64,000 nt of DNA from Isoetes taiwanensis (GCA_021234155.1 JAJEKV010000073.1:2270001-2334000), one strand, 5' to 3'; numbered from the stretch's first letter, positions 22,161-34,502 are shown. Notes: generated from the letters alone by a model not told the origin. A program made the numbers and translations.

Positions 22161-24197
22161 CTAGAACCTCAAGTATGTATAATGCCAAGTCATGCACAGA
22201 TCAACATGCGAGACCAACTAATTATGCGAGACATGCAAGATCAACATTCCTTAAAGGCTCCTACTATTCACTTTCTAATGTAGATTCTTGTAGCCAAACA
22301 ACGACATGCAGTCTATAAAGGGAACAAATTCTCCCACCAAAAAGTGACAAGTGGATTTGAGCATGGTAGGCCTTTTCTTTAGCAAGCACTAAAGTCAAGT
22401 TTGGGACAACATTTTCTGTTGAAAGAAGGGAACAACTTCTCCTACCCAATGATAACTAGTGGATTTGAGCACCTAATTTGTGAAATGTAGTAAATGATTT
22501 AAGTAAATATGTCGTCTAATTATTCTTTTATACTTGTCTAGACCCTAATTAGTAATTGCTCCAAACCTATAGTATAATGAGTTTCAACAGTATTTTTGGA
22601 GCTTATTACTCTGGATGTCTTGTGACTTATTGGATGCAGCTTAGGCTCTTTTTTTTGGGCAAAACAACTAGGTGTAGATTAGGCCCATTTTATTAAACAA
22701 TCGATTGCATTAACACCAACTTCAGGAGTTTTCATTCAAATCGATTGTTTTTGGAGGTGATTTGCATGTTTAATTTGTGAACTATAATAATCGATCCAAG
22801 TAAATATTTTTGTTATCCTTCACACTGGATGCAAAGGCCACATGGCATGTGATGATCATCTTCCAACTCTTTGCATTGTTTTTTGCTATTAATTCTTTAT
22901 ACGTTGATCTGGGATTGCCTTAGACCCTCTATCATGAGTTTCATGTATACTTGCACAATCCATGGATCGCATTTAGAATAGTTGCCCAAGACACTCAATG
23001 CATTTTCGTGCACAATAGACCTTTTTGCGAATCTGATTTGAAGGTATTTCTTCTTCCATTGATTTTACTTTTTAGTGTGCAATCAATAATGCTTCCTTTT
23101 GATGAAGAGTAGGTTACAGTCATAATTGTCTAAAAATGTGAGACACCTAGGGAAAGGTCTACTGAAGCTTCCTTATCAACAGACGCTTGTGGATCCAAAT
23201 AAATTATTTGAAGTTCAAAGATCAATTCATTGAAGATGGCAAGTCCCAAGTTCCTGGATAACTTACCAGATGTAAATTGTTATTTCCATTTTGTTATGAA
23301 TAGTTTGATGTTAGAATGGTTTTTTGATGTCAAAAAGATGATTAACCATTTTTAGTTTCATTGAAATGTATTGAATAAGTTTCACCCAAACCCAGAGGAT
23401 GCACTTATTAACATGCATTGGGATACTTTTATCCAGAAAAAGCAATTGCAGGATGTATACTATGGTTATAATTGTCTCAAAGTAGAGCTTCAATATTGGC
23501 CCATCACACACACTTGTTACATGTGTTAGTTCCTGTGATATTCGTTGACGTTAATATTGCATCCATCCATCCATCCTATATGGAGCGGAAGTTTAGGGTC
23601 ATGTGATAACGACCACCACATGGAACAGTTTGGAGCAGGTGCAACGAGCCTCATTAACTTGCGCACTAATGTTAAAATTCACAGTTCCATATCATACTCT
23701 TACAAGAGAGGATTAATGCCTCTTCAAGGTGCTGCAATGGAACGCCATATACTTTGCCATAAAAAGATGGTAAACATGCGGGGCACACGCTTGTCAAAGT
23801 CTTGGCATATATGATCATGAGTAATAAAGGGTAAAGGGCCACTTTCCACTTGCCGTTAAGTTAGATAGGGCAAATAACTGGAACTTGCTTTTCTACTGAC
23901 CAAGTTAAATCTAGTTAATTTTTAACTATTCATTAACTTAATGGAACATCCTTCACACAAAAAATAGTCAAGTTATTTTTGAACAAAATCATAAAAATAT
24001 TTAACCAAATAGTGCAAAATTTAAGTTCCCTTTTTGAGGTCCATTTAACTTCTAATTTTCTAGTTAAGCATTAACCTAATTTAACTGTGGATGAGAAATG
24101 GTTCCAGTTAGGTTAAATTCTTAAATAGTAATTTTGACAAGAAGACCAACTAGTCGACCGAAGTATCTTATAGTTTAATGAATTGAATAAAGCTCAC

Positions 24198-25240
24198 CTC
24201 TCATGTTAGCGCTCATGGCAACGCCTAGGGTTCCAGCCTGTTATTTTGCTCATAGCTCGGGATTTCGATGTCAAATTTGGGTGTTTTCAGGCCCTTTGGA
24301 AAGCTCGTTGACTGCTCTTTTCATTGACGTATTAGTTGTATGGTGATCCTACTGTTCTAGTGGAGGAAAATCGCATGAGAGTTCCGGCCCTTTCTTGGCA
24401 GTGCTTGGGCTTGGCTGCAATCTTCTTTGGCCATAACTCCTGGGTTGATTGGGAAGCTTCTCAAACACTCTTTCCAGTGGTATTTAATTTCTTCAAAGAT
24501 TGGCCCATTTGGAAGGATTGTTCATCTTTGAAACTTCGGCCCCCTTTTGATGGAGATGACAAGATCCAGGGTCCTCCAAAATGCTCTTCTGGTAATTCTG
24601 GCAAGATACACGGTGTCATGGGAAAAAAAAGTTGTAGATTCTCTCATAATTAGTGTCCATGATGTACATAAAATAGCTTGCAAGGATGCTCTTTTCGATC
24701 CCCAGAGTCTGGTCTCATCATAAAACCTCAATCATTTAATATTGCCCAGTATGTCTTCTAATGGCACGGATGTGTTTGGTCCAATTGAGACAGGATTCCA
24801 ACTCTCTCCTCTTCTTCGCTAGTTGCTCCATCTTATGCTCCAAGTGTAGGAGTCTTATCTAAAGTTTCTGCCTCTGCCCATGCATCTGATGATACTGGAG
24901 GTTATTTTGAACATTTTTCCTTGGGAAGCTCTTCCAGAAATACCATACCTCCAACGCATATAAGAGGTTCCTCGAGTCAGGCGGTGTGCTTTGGGTAATA
25001 GCACTTTTAACTAATGTTAGTAACTCTGTTGGAAGCTTTGTGGGTCAGGCAAGGCCCTCTTTGTTCGCTGGAGCTTCTTCTGGGCTAGCAGCACGTCCAA
25101 CACTTGTTGGAGGTTCCTCATGTGAGTTGATATCCCACGTGCCTATGGAATGCTCCCCTGGATATGTTGTACCTCCAGCACATGTTGGAAGCTCCCAAAA
25201 CAAATGAGATCAGGTAGCACTTGTTCAAAATAATGTGGCA
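24198..25240 (+). mobile_element. Decayed gag-like part of a Ty3/gypsy-type element
   Basis: Open segments 24336-24653 and 24986-25207 contain a loosely repeated peptide motif of the type PPxHxGSS (IPPTHIRGSS, RPTLVGGSS, VPPAHVGSS). The same motif recurs at 27636-27810 (APPMHIGSS, RPTRIGGSS). The two parts therefore look like one gag-like gene separated by the AT-rich block between them. No zinc knuckle seen. Confidence 0.45.
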
Positions 25241-25309
25241 TAGCACAAGGCCCCCAAAAATGAACTTGTATTAAAAAACAACAAGAAAACTAATATGTAT
25301 GTAATTTTT

Positions 25310-26000
25310 TTATACAACAACAATATCACAAGGTCAATAAAAACCATGTGTCCTTTATGCTTTTGCAGAACTATCAATAGTTCATATCATATTTTCTGTA
25401 CTAATTCTAAAATTTATACTAGTTTATAGAAATCATTATTAGTTTATAAGATTACTTTCAAGCATACATTAACTTTGCAAAACTATTGCTAGTTCATATC
25501 ACGTTTAATTACGTAAATTTTACAAAAAATATGCGTCATTTATGGTTTCCCAAAACCATTTATAGCTCATATCTTTTCCTTTTGTACTAATTCTAAAATT
25601 TACACTAGTTTCTCAAACCATCATTAGTTTATAAGATGGTTTTTAAGCATAGATTTGTTTTGCAAATTCATTGCTAGTTCATATCACGTTTAATTACGTG
25701 AATTCTATAAAACACATGTATCCTTTTATTGTTTTGCAAAACCATTAATAGTTCATAACATATTTTTTGTACTAATCCTAAAATGTACACTAGTTTCTAG
25801 AAATTATCATTAAGTTGTAAGACAATTTTACGCATATATCGATTTTGCAAAATAATTGCTAGCTCATATCATATCTATTTACATGAATTCTAAATGATAT
25901 ACTAGTTTTTTGGAATCATTGTTTTAAGCATAATTTGATTTTGCAAAACCATTGCTAGTTCATACCATATCTGATTATATGCATTTCAAAGTTTACAAGG
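25310..26000. repeat. Tandem repeat of about 185 bp, roughly 3.5 diverged copies
   Basis: The phrase AGTTCATATC...GTACTAATTCTAAAAT recurs at 25379, 25564 and 25750 (spacing 185 and 186). Matching companion phrases (CATTGCTAGTTCATATCACG) lie in each unit, and a partial further copy runs to about 26,000. AT-rich, no coding potential. Confidence 0.85.
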
Positions 26001-27600
26001 GTTTCTTGATCTCATCATTTTTTTCTATGGGATGGTATATTTTCATTATGGTAATTGCAATTGCTTTCACATGCTAGTTTTTATTATCATATATGTGATA
26101 TTGTCAAGTTTTTCTTATTAGTTCGAACATGTTCAATTTTGCAAAGATGCTATGGGGAATAAAATTGATACTGGGTAGCAGAAATCACCGTCCGGACGTC
26201 GCTTAAAGTGCTTAAACGCAGCGATTTTTCAGCACATAATAAGCATTTAACGTGCGGTCCTTATTTAGACAAGCACCTGATGAAATATTTTTGGTTGATT
26301 CACAATAATTCTTCACGAAAGTGACTCAAATTTGCTCTCCTAATACGTTTTTGCATCTCCAATCTAATGGAAGAGACGGCATTAGATTTTATGAAGCCGT
26401 TTGTGAGATATAAGATTTTCCCTCTTTTTTCACTATCAATCCTCTATGGAATGATCTGAAACTTGACCTCCAAAGACGTTTTTGCATCACGAATCCAATG
26501 GAATAGACGACATCAAATTCTGTATTGTAGTTTGTAAGATATTAGGCTTTTACGGTAAAATATCAGAAATCGTTTTTTGGCCTCTTGCGGTGAAAATACT
26601 CAATGGATTTAACTGAAACTTGGTGTCCTAGGACGTTTTTGTACTATGAATCCATAGGAACTGACGGCAATCCATTTCGTCAAGTAGTTTATGAGATATT
26701 GGCTTCTACTCTATGGCAACCTTGATCGAATTTTTCATGATTGTGCTCAAAATATGCACAGGTAGAAGCTGCAATTTCATAAGGATTCTTAGTTTTGGAT
26801 GCCGATTCCAATGAGCCATAGTTTGTTGTATTTGGTGAAGTAGATCAAATGCCACAAATGGAGTGTCGCTGCTGTTACGAAGCATCGGGCTCATATCAAG
26901 AAATTTTAGCCGTTGATTGATTTTGACGGTCCTAATGGTCCAGGTCTTCTCATAGTGTCCATTTATTTACGTGCTTAATATGTGCTTCGCCAAAAATTGT
27001 ACCCCACTAGCAATTTTGTACCCTGTGATTTTTTTATACGTGGTTGTTCACTATATTTTTTTGGTAGGCTCGCCTTTTTGAGGTAAAAACTTTGTTGCAA
27101 TTCTAGTTTGTCATGGCTGTCCACATTTGCCCATATTATTAGTGTGTGTTGGATTCTTTATATTTTGCATTGGTGGCTGAGGAAATTTAGAACTCGTGAT
27201 AGTTCTTCTGTGCCTCTATCTTTAGTCTTCTACCACCACACTCCTTCTTACACCTGATTTCTAAAGCATAAATCAATTGCACATTGGTATCATGTGGATC
27301 ACATACCTGTGAATGAATCAGTCAGTCTCATTTTGATTTGGCAAAAGATTTTATTGATATTGCGGAAATCATAAGCTTTTTACAAGAAGCTCGTGGTACT
27401 AAGCATGTCACACAAGGTTGTGTAGAAGGGATCTCAGCTTGGGAAGCTACTTCATGGCTATGCCGATGGAAGTTCAGGTGACTCAGACCTAATTTGTTTA
27501 TTATGTTCAATAGGTAGGCTGCTAATCTGAAAAAGCTTGTGAAGCCCATCCTCTTCATCTTCAAGTGCTAAGCCTTAGAATCAGGGCTACTTACTTTGCT
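26001..27600. repeat. AT-rich block with a second diverged tandem repeat
   Basis: A segment starting ACGTTTTTGCATC and running to GACGGC/GACGAC recurs at about 26347, 26481 and 26633 with irregular spacing (134 and 152 bp) and low identity. The rest up to 27,600 holds nothing I recognise. It separates two pieces of the gypsy-like element. Confidence 0.55.
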
Positions 27601-29560
27601 TACTTAAAGGCATTGTCTAGAAATGGCAACGGTCCTTGTTGAAATGCATCTTGAAAGTTCCTTGGCACCTCCAATGCATATTGGAAGCTCTTTGGCAAGG
27701 ACTAATTGTGGAGGTAATGCTCGAATGGTGTAGTCCCCACAAGATGGTGTATCTTCAGAGCAAGTGTTACGCCCAACACGCATTGGAGGTTCCTCACGGT
27801 AGGAGGAGTTTCTTCCTCTCCGTTCATGTTAGCCTGGGGTACCCACTTCCCACTTCTATCCCTCAGTCTGCATCGACTTCAACACCTTGGAGATTATTCA
27901 ACAAAGTATCACGAGTTAGGGCGTTTGTTTCTTTGAATGGCTACGCAAAGTCTTGTCGATTTCGGCCACCTCATCTCATGTCTCAGAGGCCATTGCCACT
28001 ATGGTAGATAACAATAGGAAAGAAGTTGTGTCCTATCTTTAGCAATTGCAAGCCAAGCAGGACTTCATGGATATCCAACTACCATAAAATGAAATATTTT
28101 ATGAAGTTCAGGAGTGCAGGTTAACCTTTGAGCGTTTTGGGGCCCCAGTTGTGTGGATTAGCCATGAAGATCATTGGCGTCATGTGGAGCAGCTGGTTGC
28201 ATGCGCTCAGTGGTTTGCCCTTTCATAGACCTGAAGTGCATGGCATCTTGGTTATCTGGACACCTTCACAAGCTAGGGCTTCTTGCTTATTAATCTATCA
28301 AGCTCGTGGAAAAAGATCAACTTTGCTTTCTTTTATTGTTCAAGTCTCCTGACCCGGCTACTCAACTCATAGAATGGGGTGGTGGTCCTCTTTAAAAATA
28401 TGTCTTGTTGTATCATCAGCATCTTCCTGGCTCTTTCCCAGCTAAGCCGGATGCCTTACATGCCCCATTTTTAATCGCTGTTGGAGATTTTCCTCTAGAG
28501 CTACAGGATTCCAAGTTCATTTATGCTATTTCTAATGAGATTGAACTCCATTTTTTCAAAAATCTATAGCCAATGTCATTACTAATATTTGTATAGCAAG
28601 GCCCATTCATCATGATTTGCCTCAAACAATTGTTGTCCAAAGTTTTCCATTTAAGCTATTCTTAGTGAATGGCCCAGAGTTAGCTTTCATATTTCTTGAG
28701 GCCCTGCTCATTGCTCAATATCGTAGGGTTCACCAGCAGGGCCCTCCATCTGCCTCTGTTGCACCTCATGTTCCTAGTTCAGTTCCCACCTCAATGGATA
28801 TTTCTCGCCACTGTGACTGCCTCCCCTATTATTCCAGCTGCAGATCCTACATCTCACTTATTGGATCAACATAAGCAAAGACTGGACAAGATTCAGAGAT
28901 TGCAAGAGCAAATTAAGAGGCTCATAGGTAGTACATGGGCATTGATTGCCGTGGAATCCACCTTCTACCTAAACATCCACCTGCTTTTTATCAACCTCAA
29001 AAATTAGCTCCTCTGCATCCCATCTCCCCTCACTATCTGCTTTGCATGATAGATCCATGTTGCAGATCCAGAAGGCAATCTCGGATTCCCATAAGACACC
29101 AGGGATGACATCTGAATTGAGTCTATCACAAGATCAATGCGGTTGGTCTCATGAAATATCTAGGGAATAGCCTTTTTTCCCCTCAAGTAGAGTCGTATTT
29201 CTTTCTACTTATCTAGATTGAATATATTCTGCGATCACTTCGTTTCCAACTGGCCACAGTTCATAATCCTTCAGTTGCTCTCCAAAAACGAGTCTATCAA
29301 TTTTTGAACAACTCGATTAGATTTGTCATGATGCATATTTGCGAGTTCTTGCTGGCCGAAAATTATGGCATGACAACAAAATCAAGAACAAAAAATTTCA
29401 ACAAGGTGACCTAGTTCTACTTTATGATTCTTGCTACAAAACACATCTAGGAAAATTGAAGTTTCAGTGACTGGAGACCTACATGATTATGCAGGCCGTT
29501 CAACCAAATGTGTTTCAGTTAGCAGAATTGGATGGCACTTAACCTACTTGAGTTAATAAG
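27600..29560 (+). mobile_element. Degraded Ty3/gypsy-like polyprotein, integrase C-terminus recognisable
   Basis: The clearest part is 29397-29540: FQQGDLVLLYDSCYKTHLGKLKFQ, one stop, then LETYMIMQAVQPNVFQLAELDGT. This is the integrase C-terminal signature FxxGDLVLLYDSR...GKLxxRWxGPY...LxxLDG. Upstream, HHQHLPGSFPAKPDALH near 28416-28460 resembles the RNase H to integrase boundary. PPxHxGSS gag-type motifs lie at 27660-27810. Many stops and shifts make it inactive. RT and the protease motif were not identified. Confidence 0.65.
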
Positions 29561-29653
29561 GTGGAAAATAGAAAATGTAGAAAATATAAAAAAGATATGG
29601 AAAATAAAAGTGTGCATCACTTTATTCAAGAAGAAAGTGATAAAAAGCTTCGA

Positions 29654-30060
29654 GGAATCTTCACATAGAGGAAGAAGTCTCCCACCTCACTTCCAGGGCT
29701 TGCCACTACCTTTTCTCCATGGAAATTCAAGGCCAAAGAGGAGGAGAACAAGTCTTCTCAAGATATTTATAATTTTTTTTTCACAAATCTTGGCCATCCA
29801 CTTGTCATGATCTTGGCCGTTCATTTTTACACCTCATCAATTTCCCCCATTTTGTCTTCTTTTTCCTTTTAACAACTTTTGTCTTCTTCTTTAACAATAT
29901 GCACAAGTTGATCAAGGTCTTTAAATTTTAACAACAAACACAAATGAATTTGGGCCCTTGATTTTCAACCCCCCTTTAAACCCTTGGAGTGTAATTCTTC
30001 TATGTTGACAGAGATTTGCCAAAAATCCAATCTTCGGCCACCAACTTCAAAACGTTTCAC
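29654..30060 (+). repeat. Retroelement 3'-end repeat, copy 1 (also at 42793-43215)
   Basis: It begins with a purine-rich GAGGAAGAAG then TCTCCCACCTCACTTC, and continues with blocks shared almost base for base with 42793-43215: CCAAAGAGGAGGAGAACAAG, AAGATATTTATAATTT, CTTTTAACAACTTTTGTCTT, CAACAAACACAAATGAAT. Both copies follow a coding segment in the same orientation, so it is probably LTR or 3' UTR of one retroelement family. Confidence 0.8.
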
Positions 30061-30809
30061 ATTTTTAGTGCAATAAGTTAGTCTTCTTTGGCACAAAGAA
30101 GAGCTAAGTAGGGGTTTGATGGATCCCACCAAACCTATTAAGACAATGGAGGTTTTAACAAACCCTCCAAACCTATTTAAAATTGATAATATTTTGGAGT
30201 TTTAAGGTGTACCCCAACACCAAAATGTAAGAGTGTTCAACATACATCTATTCTATGTAACACCGTCATAAGATATGTGTCATGAGAAATATTTAGAATA
30301 AGACTTTATGTGTGCTCAAGGCAACAATGAGTTAAGATAGGAACGTGAGGCCATTAAAGGGCAAGAAACAAAAAATAGCATGTGGCCATAAACATGGGCA
30401 AAAAGTGGGTAAAGAAAGGTAAATATGGCAAAAAAAATGGCGAGAATATGGCAAAATATAAGGGTGTTCAAGGAAATGTGTGAAGAACCTAGTAAAATGA
30501 AGGTAGTTGAAAAAAGGAAAATGGCAAAGAAGGATAGGGAGAGGAAAAAACAAACAAGGTGCTATGCATGAGGGATTGCCCTCTGGTGGCCTGCGAGTGT
30601 GTTTTCATAGTTTCTGTAGAGAGTGGATTTGTTCAGGTTTCATCATTCCATGGTTTGCTTGTTTTGTATTGTATAACTTAATAGGTAGTGTGTTTTGCAT
30701 TGGTTGTATGGTGTTGCGGAGAAGCATGTCGTGTGCGTGTCATTTTTTGAGACATCGCACATGAGGGAGCATGTTGCACTTGGTGCATGGGAATATGAGT
30801 ATGTCTATG
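30061..30809. other. Non-coding interval
   Basis: Purine-rich (GGCAAAAA/GGAAA) sequence. No gene is recognised. Confidence 0.4.
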
Positions 30810-31310
30810 CTATACCTTTGCTTGCATCTTGGCACTGTCTACTTCGTTATCTTGTTCATCATATTCCCTTTGGTCGTCTTTTGTCGTATTTGCTAGTGCG
30901 TTCTCTTTGTCACTTGTGGTGGTTTCGTCCAGGAGGCACATTGCTTCCTCAATTTGCTGTTGTATGCATGGGGTTGTATTGTTTTCTTGCTGCACTGGCG
31001 AGTATGTTGTTGACCGTACGTTTGAGTAGGACATGTCGATGCTTGCATTCTCGATGATGAATTGCCGGGCGCATTTTGCTAGGTGTTGGATATTAGCACC
31101 TTGGCATTGCAGGAACATCGTCAACATCGTGTCCTGCTTGTTTGTCCAACGACGCTTTCGTGGTGGTGGCTGGAATCTGATTTCATCATCACTTGGATGT
31201 TGTGGAATTGCCTCCAGTTGGGGGGGTTGCATTGATGTGGATGTCTGATATTGCATGCTGATTGTATGCGACTGCGTGCTAGCATCCATAATTGTGGTGA
31301 TTGCATCCAT
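30810..31310 (-). CDS. Unrecognised coding segment, 166 codons
   Basis: An uninterrupted minus-strand frame begins MDAITTIMDAS and has a Gln/Ser-rich start, a basic centre (PPPRKRRWTNKQDTMLTMFL) that faintly resembles a small DNA-binding helix, and a very acidic Asp/Glu/Gln tail. It lies back to back with the plus-strand coding remnant at 31.64 kb. I do not recognise the family. It may be an accessory ORF of a mobile element, or chance. Confidence 0.3.
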   Translation of the reverse strand: MDAITTIMDASTQSHTISMQYQTSTSMQPPQLEAIPQHPSDDEIRFQPPPRKRRWTNKQDTMLTMFLQCQGANIQHLAKCARQFIIENASIDMSYSNVRSTTYSPVQQENNTTPCIQQQIEEAMCLLDETTTSDKENALANTTKDDQREYDEQDNEVDSAKMQAKV

Positions 31311-31639
31311 TTTTGTTTGATGTGCATGGGATGTGGTGTGTGGGGCTGCTGCCGTGTGCTATGGAATGTAGTGGTTGTGTCTGTTTGTGTGGTAGTATGT
31401 ACATGGCATCATCTAGTGGCATTAAGCACGTAGTAGATGGGGATCCTGTTGACATGCCTAATCCGAAGTCAACAAAGGAGCTTCAGAAGTCAACTTGTTT
31501 GTTCCCTGCTCTTGGAAATGAGATACATGTGCTCGTTCTAATCTAGTACAGGAATTTGCTATGGGCAACATCTAACAGTTATAGGGCGAGCAACAGGGCG
31601 TGAAATTGCAAAGCGCGTTAAGACTGGGTTTTAGGTCTC

Positions 31640-32135
31640 GATAGGTAATTTTGGTGTGAGGAAGAAAAATTCGTTGTATGAGTTTGGAGATTGTGTAAAT
31701 ACCATAAAGATTCTGAGGAACATCGAGGTGGCATCCATTGAAGGACCTGGAGTTTTGCTTTCTTCATTGCAAACATTCGGTCCCTCTTAGGCATGACCTA
31801 TGACCAGCCTATACATGTCAATCTGGTAGTTGTTATTGCCGAGGTCAAAGAACATGGGATGTTCCCTTGTTTGCTAGTTGCAGATGGCTGTGGCGAAAAG
31901 GATGTTGTAGAATTGAAGCTCTGGCCTGATCAGGGACGTGTTTTTGAGAAGTTGAACTTGTTTGTTTTAGGGGGTAAGCCCATTGTCTTGCTCAAGACCT
32001 CGAAGGTCAGTACGTTCCATGGTTAAACTAGTTCATCTGCAAAGGCTACAATGGCATTTAAATTTGTAGAGAATGCAGTGTCAAAGGCTGGGTTCCGGAT
32101 GAATTATGTTTTCCGAATGATGAGGTAGTTGCGAC
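31640..32135 (+). pseudogene. Unrecognised coding remnant, weakly OB-fold-like
   Basis: From about 31640 the plus strand reads VRKKNSLYEFGDCVNTIKIL, then a stop at about 31788, then YDQPIHVNLVVVIAEVKEHG, LLVADGCGEKDVVELKLWPD and VFEKLNLFVLGGKPIVLLKT, with another stop at 32025. The alternation VVxIAEVKE...LLVADG...VVELKLW recalls RPA-type OB folds, which are carried by some plant rolling-circle transposons. The resemblance is by eye and weak. Stops suggest a pseudogene. Confidence 0.3.
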
Positions 32136-32949
32136 ACTTAGGAATGAAGTCTTTGCAGCATATGTTCCCGGTGATAATACGGTATATATTTCGCTACTAA
32201 GCCTAAGTCTTTGTTCATGTTGCTTGCCTCCCTTTTTTATATGACTTTCTACTAATCAAACATTTTTTAATGTGCAATGAAGGCAGATCCCCAATCATTG
32301 GGATAAAGCATATTCAAGAGTCATGGTAAATGCATGTTTGAGCTGAACCACAGTACAAATCACAGCCTTCAAAAGGGTCTAGGTTTTTTTCTTTCCAATC
32401 GATCGTAACCCTTTCGTCTCACATACTAAACACCGTGGACAACCTTAAAGGATGTCGCCAACCAATTTTGCTAGAAAATATCCAAGAGAATCATTGTTGC
32501 CTACCATAAATTTCAAAAGAGTATATTTTTATGATAGCAGTGAAGATGACTGAAACTGACTAGGTAGTATATAACTGCTCACTGGCATAATTAGAAATAT
32601 CTTAGAGTTACATAAGAGCACACTTATCAGTATGTATGGCAGTTGTGGCATTTATGCTAGACATGCATATTTAACTATATTAGAAGTTTTAAATTATTTT
32701 TCCTGTTGTACTTAATGCCAATGGTCAATGTTTCCTTATGGTTTGTTTGTGACCATAATGTCGAGGCATGCTGTTCCTCCAAGGAGATCACAACACAATT
32801 ATATTGATCCAAAGTTGGAGTCACATCATGATCACCAAATAACGAAAGAAATTAATAAAACCCTCATCGACAATATTGGCATGGTTGCATTTAAAAATAA
32901 TGCTACAAAATATAACTTCATCTAACATCACACTTTCTATGTGCATTTG
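32136..32949. other. Non-coding interval
   Basis: No gene or clear repeat was seen. Confidence 0.4.
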
Positions 32950-33455
32950 TTAATAAGATTTACAACTTCCTAACCAGAGCCATGTTGTGTGCATGCGACA
33001 ATCATCACATTCCATAAAAGTATTGCAACAAGGCATTTGTTTGAATGTTTGAAAGGAATTGCTCGTGTTCTTTTGTTCATATGCTGAAATCATAACATTC
33101 CATGAGGAGGACAACCATTTTATTAAACGATGTAGATGCTTCCTTGATGTTATTGCACTTAGAATAAAGAAATCATAGCATTCCATGAGGTAATATCATG
33201 GACAACCGTAATGTAGATGCTTCCCTGAGATTAATGCATTTAGATTATATATTGATAAGTGTCGTCTTTACAATGATATCTGAGTCTAACTCCATATTTG
33301 ATATGAGCTTATGAAGCCATTTTACTTAAGATTAAAGCTCGTTTCTGGTACAAGCATCAACAAGATTAATCAACATAGCCTTATCTGGTTTTATTCCTTT
33401 TGAGAGAATATATTGAAATAGTTCAATTGCATTTCCAATCAGGCCCATCCAAAAT
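32950..33455 (-). pseudogene. PPR-protein fragments (PLS type), broken
   Basis: Minus strand from 33455 reads GNAIELFQYILSKGIKPDKA, LINLVDACTRNEL, then with stops LISNMELDSDIIVKTTLINI and SKCINLREAS, and at 33186-32950 WNVMISAYEQ, SFQTFKQMP and CNTFMECDD. These are typical pentatricopeptide phrases (ALxLFxxM..GIxPDxxT, LIxMYxKC, WNxMIxxY). PPR proteins bind organellar RNA, and the PLS class usually acts in RNA editing. At about 33450 the first PPR residues run without a stop straight out of a YSL-transporter segment, so this is a mosaic and not a gene. Confidence 0.75.
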
Positions 33456-33709
33456 GTTATAGGTGCTACTATACATTGAAGAACGACCGCAATCAACTGG
33501 CTGAGAAACATTAACCTTGATGATGAAAGAGTAAGGAAGGCTGTTTTAAAATCTTGCATCAAAACAGAGCTTGTAGATACAATGCTCATCGTTACTCCAC
33601 ATGTAGATAAACCAGCAACCACATCACCATATTTTCCAGCCCATGCTGCAAAGACAAATGCACCTAGTTTTCCATAAGTACTTACTTCCCGTCTCAAATG
33701 AGTTATCAC
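33456..33709 (-). pseudogene. YSL (metal-nicotianamine transporter) fragment
   Basis: The minus-strand frame contains STYGKLGAFVFAAWAG, VVAGLSTCGVTMSIVSTS, LMQDFKTAFLTLSSSRLMF and LSQLIAVVLQCIVAPITFWM. This is the conserved YSL/oligopeptide-transporter stretch (DLMQDFKTGYxTLxSPRSMFxSQ...TFW), covering two predicted membrane segments. Family role: proton-coupled uptake of Fe/Zn-nicotianamine complexes. Only about 80 codons are present, and the frame continues directly into PPR sequence, so it is an exon-sized captured fragment. Confidence 0.85.
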
Positions 33710-33859
33710 ACGAAGGGAGGGAGGAAATTAATTGCTTACAAGATCAGTTGGCCTGCCCATTAATAAATCGTTGGCATCGTCAAAACATGTTATCTAGCAC
33801 TAGTTATGGGAGTAGCTCTGTGTCTTTCAATTTCAAAGTGTTCCAAATTACCATTACTA

Positions 33860-34075
33860 TAAATGTTTGACACCATCTCATGGGCCGAGGAATACGCAAG
33901 ATCTAATTTAACAATGGCATCAAAGCATTGCTTTCCTAAATCCAGATCGAAATGCCTTTCACAAGAACTCAGTAATATCGTCCATGGATATATATGATTA
34001 TGGAAGGCCTATATGAGCATAGCTTTAGCTTTATGAAAGTGTCCCGAACGAGCAAGAAGTGAACCATGCAGCTAA
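33860..34075 (-). pseudogene. PPR E-motif fragment
   Basis: Minus strand reads LLARSGHFHKAKAMLI, WTILLSSCERHFDLDLGKQC and IVKLDLAYSSAHEMVSNIYS. This is the WxxLLxxCxxHGxxxLGxxAAExLxxLxPxxxxxYVLLSNIY signature that ends PLS-class PPR proteins. In a normal gene it would lie downstream of the repeats now found at 32950-33455. Here it lies upstream, with the YSL piece in between, so the order is scrambled. Confidence 0.75.
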
Positions 34076-34110
34076 TATGATATGCATCTGCCTGATATGC
34101 TAATTTTTAT

Positions 34111-34502
34111 ATATAACACAAACCATTACATTCCACACTTAAAAATTAAATTCCCCCTTAAACCCCCTCTGGTTTGGGTGCATATTCACATCGGAAGTGA
34201 CTCCGGGCATCGAGAGCTGTTGGATAGGCATATATGCCCTTTATTCCTCGATCTACACCGTAGATAACGATCCTCGTTTGTGGGGTATGCATGTACAAGT
34301 TTTTCTAAACTGTATACGAAGGTTTGCAAAATACTATAAAATTTGAGGCAATGTACTATATGGTGTTGATTTTTGTACATGAAAAATATAATTTTAGGGG
34401 CTCTCGCTACCCTATGTCACCCTTCGTTTATGCACCCAAACCAAAGAGGGTTTAAGAGGGAATTTAATTTTTAAGTGTGGAATGTAATGGTTTGTGTTAT
34501 AT
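34111..34502. mobile_element. 392-bp MITE with 72-bp terminal inverted repeats
   Basis: 34111-34182 and 34431-34502 are reverse complements over 72 nt with three mismatches. Outer ends are TAACACAAACCATTACATTC and its complement; inner ends are TTTGGGTGCA and its complement. If the element is taken as TAACAC...GTGTTA, it is flanked by TA on both sides, fitting a Tc1/mariner-type target duplication. No coding capacity. It is inserted beside the PPR fragment. Confidence 0.92.

Larger units (their letters stand above)
20993..24197. other. Response-regulator 3' flank and gene-poor interval
   Basis: AATAAATAA near 21220 may serve as the polyadenylation signal. Beyond about 21,400 no protein or RNA gene is recognisable apart from the dispersed repeat at 21960-22160. 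A (CATC)n-type run lies at about 23562-23577. Confidence 0.45.
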
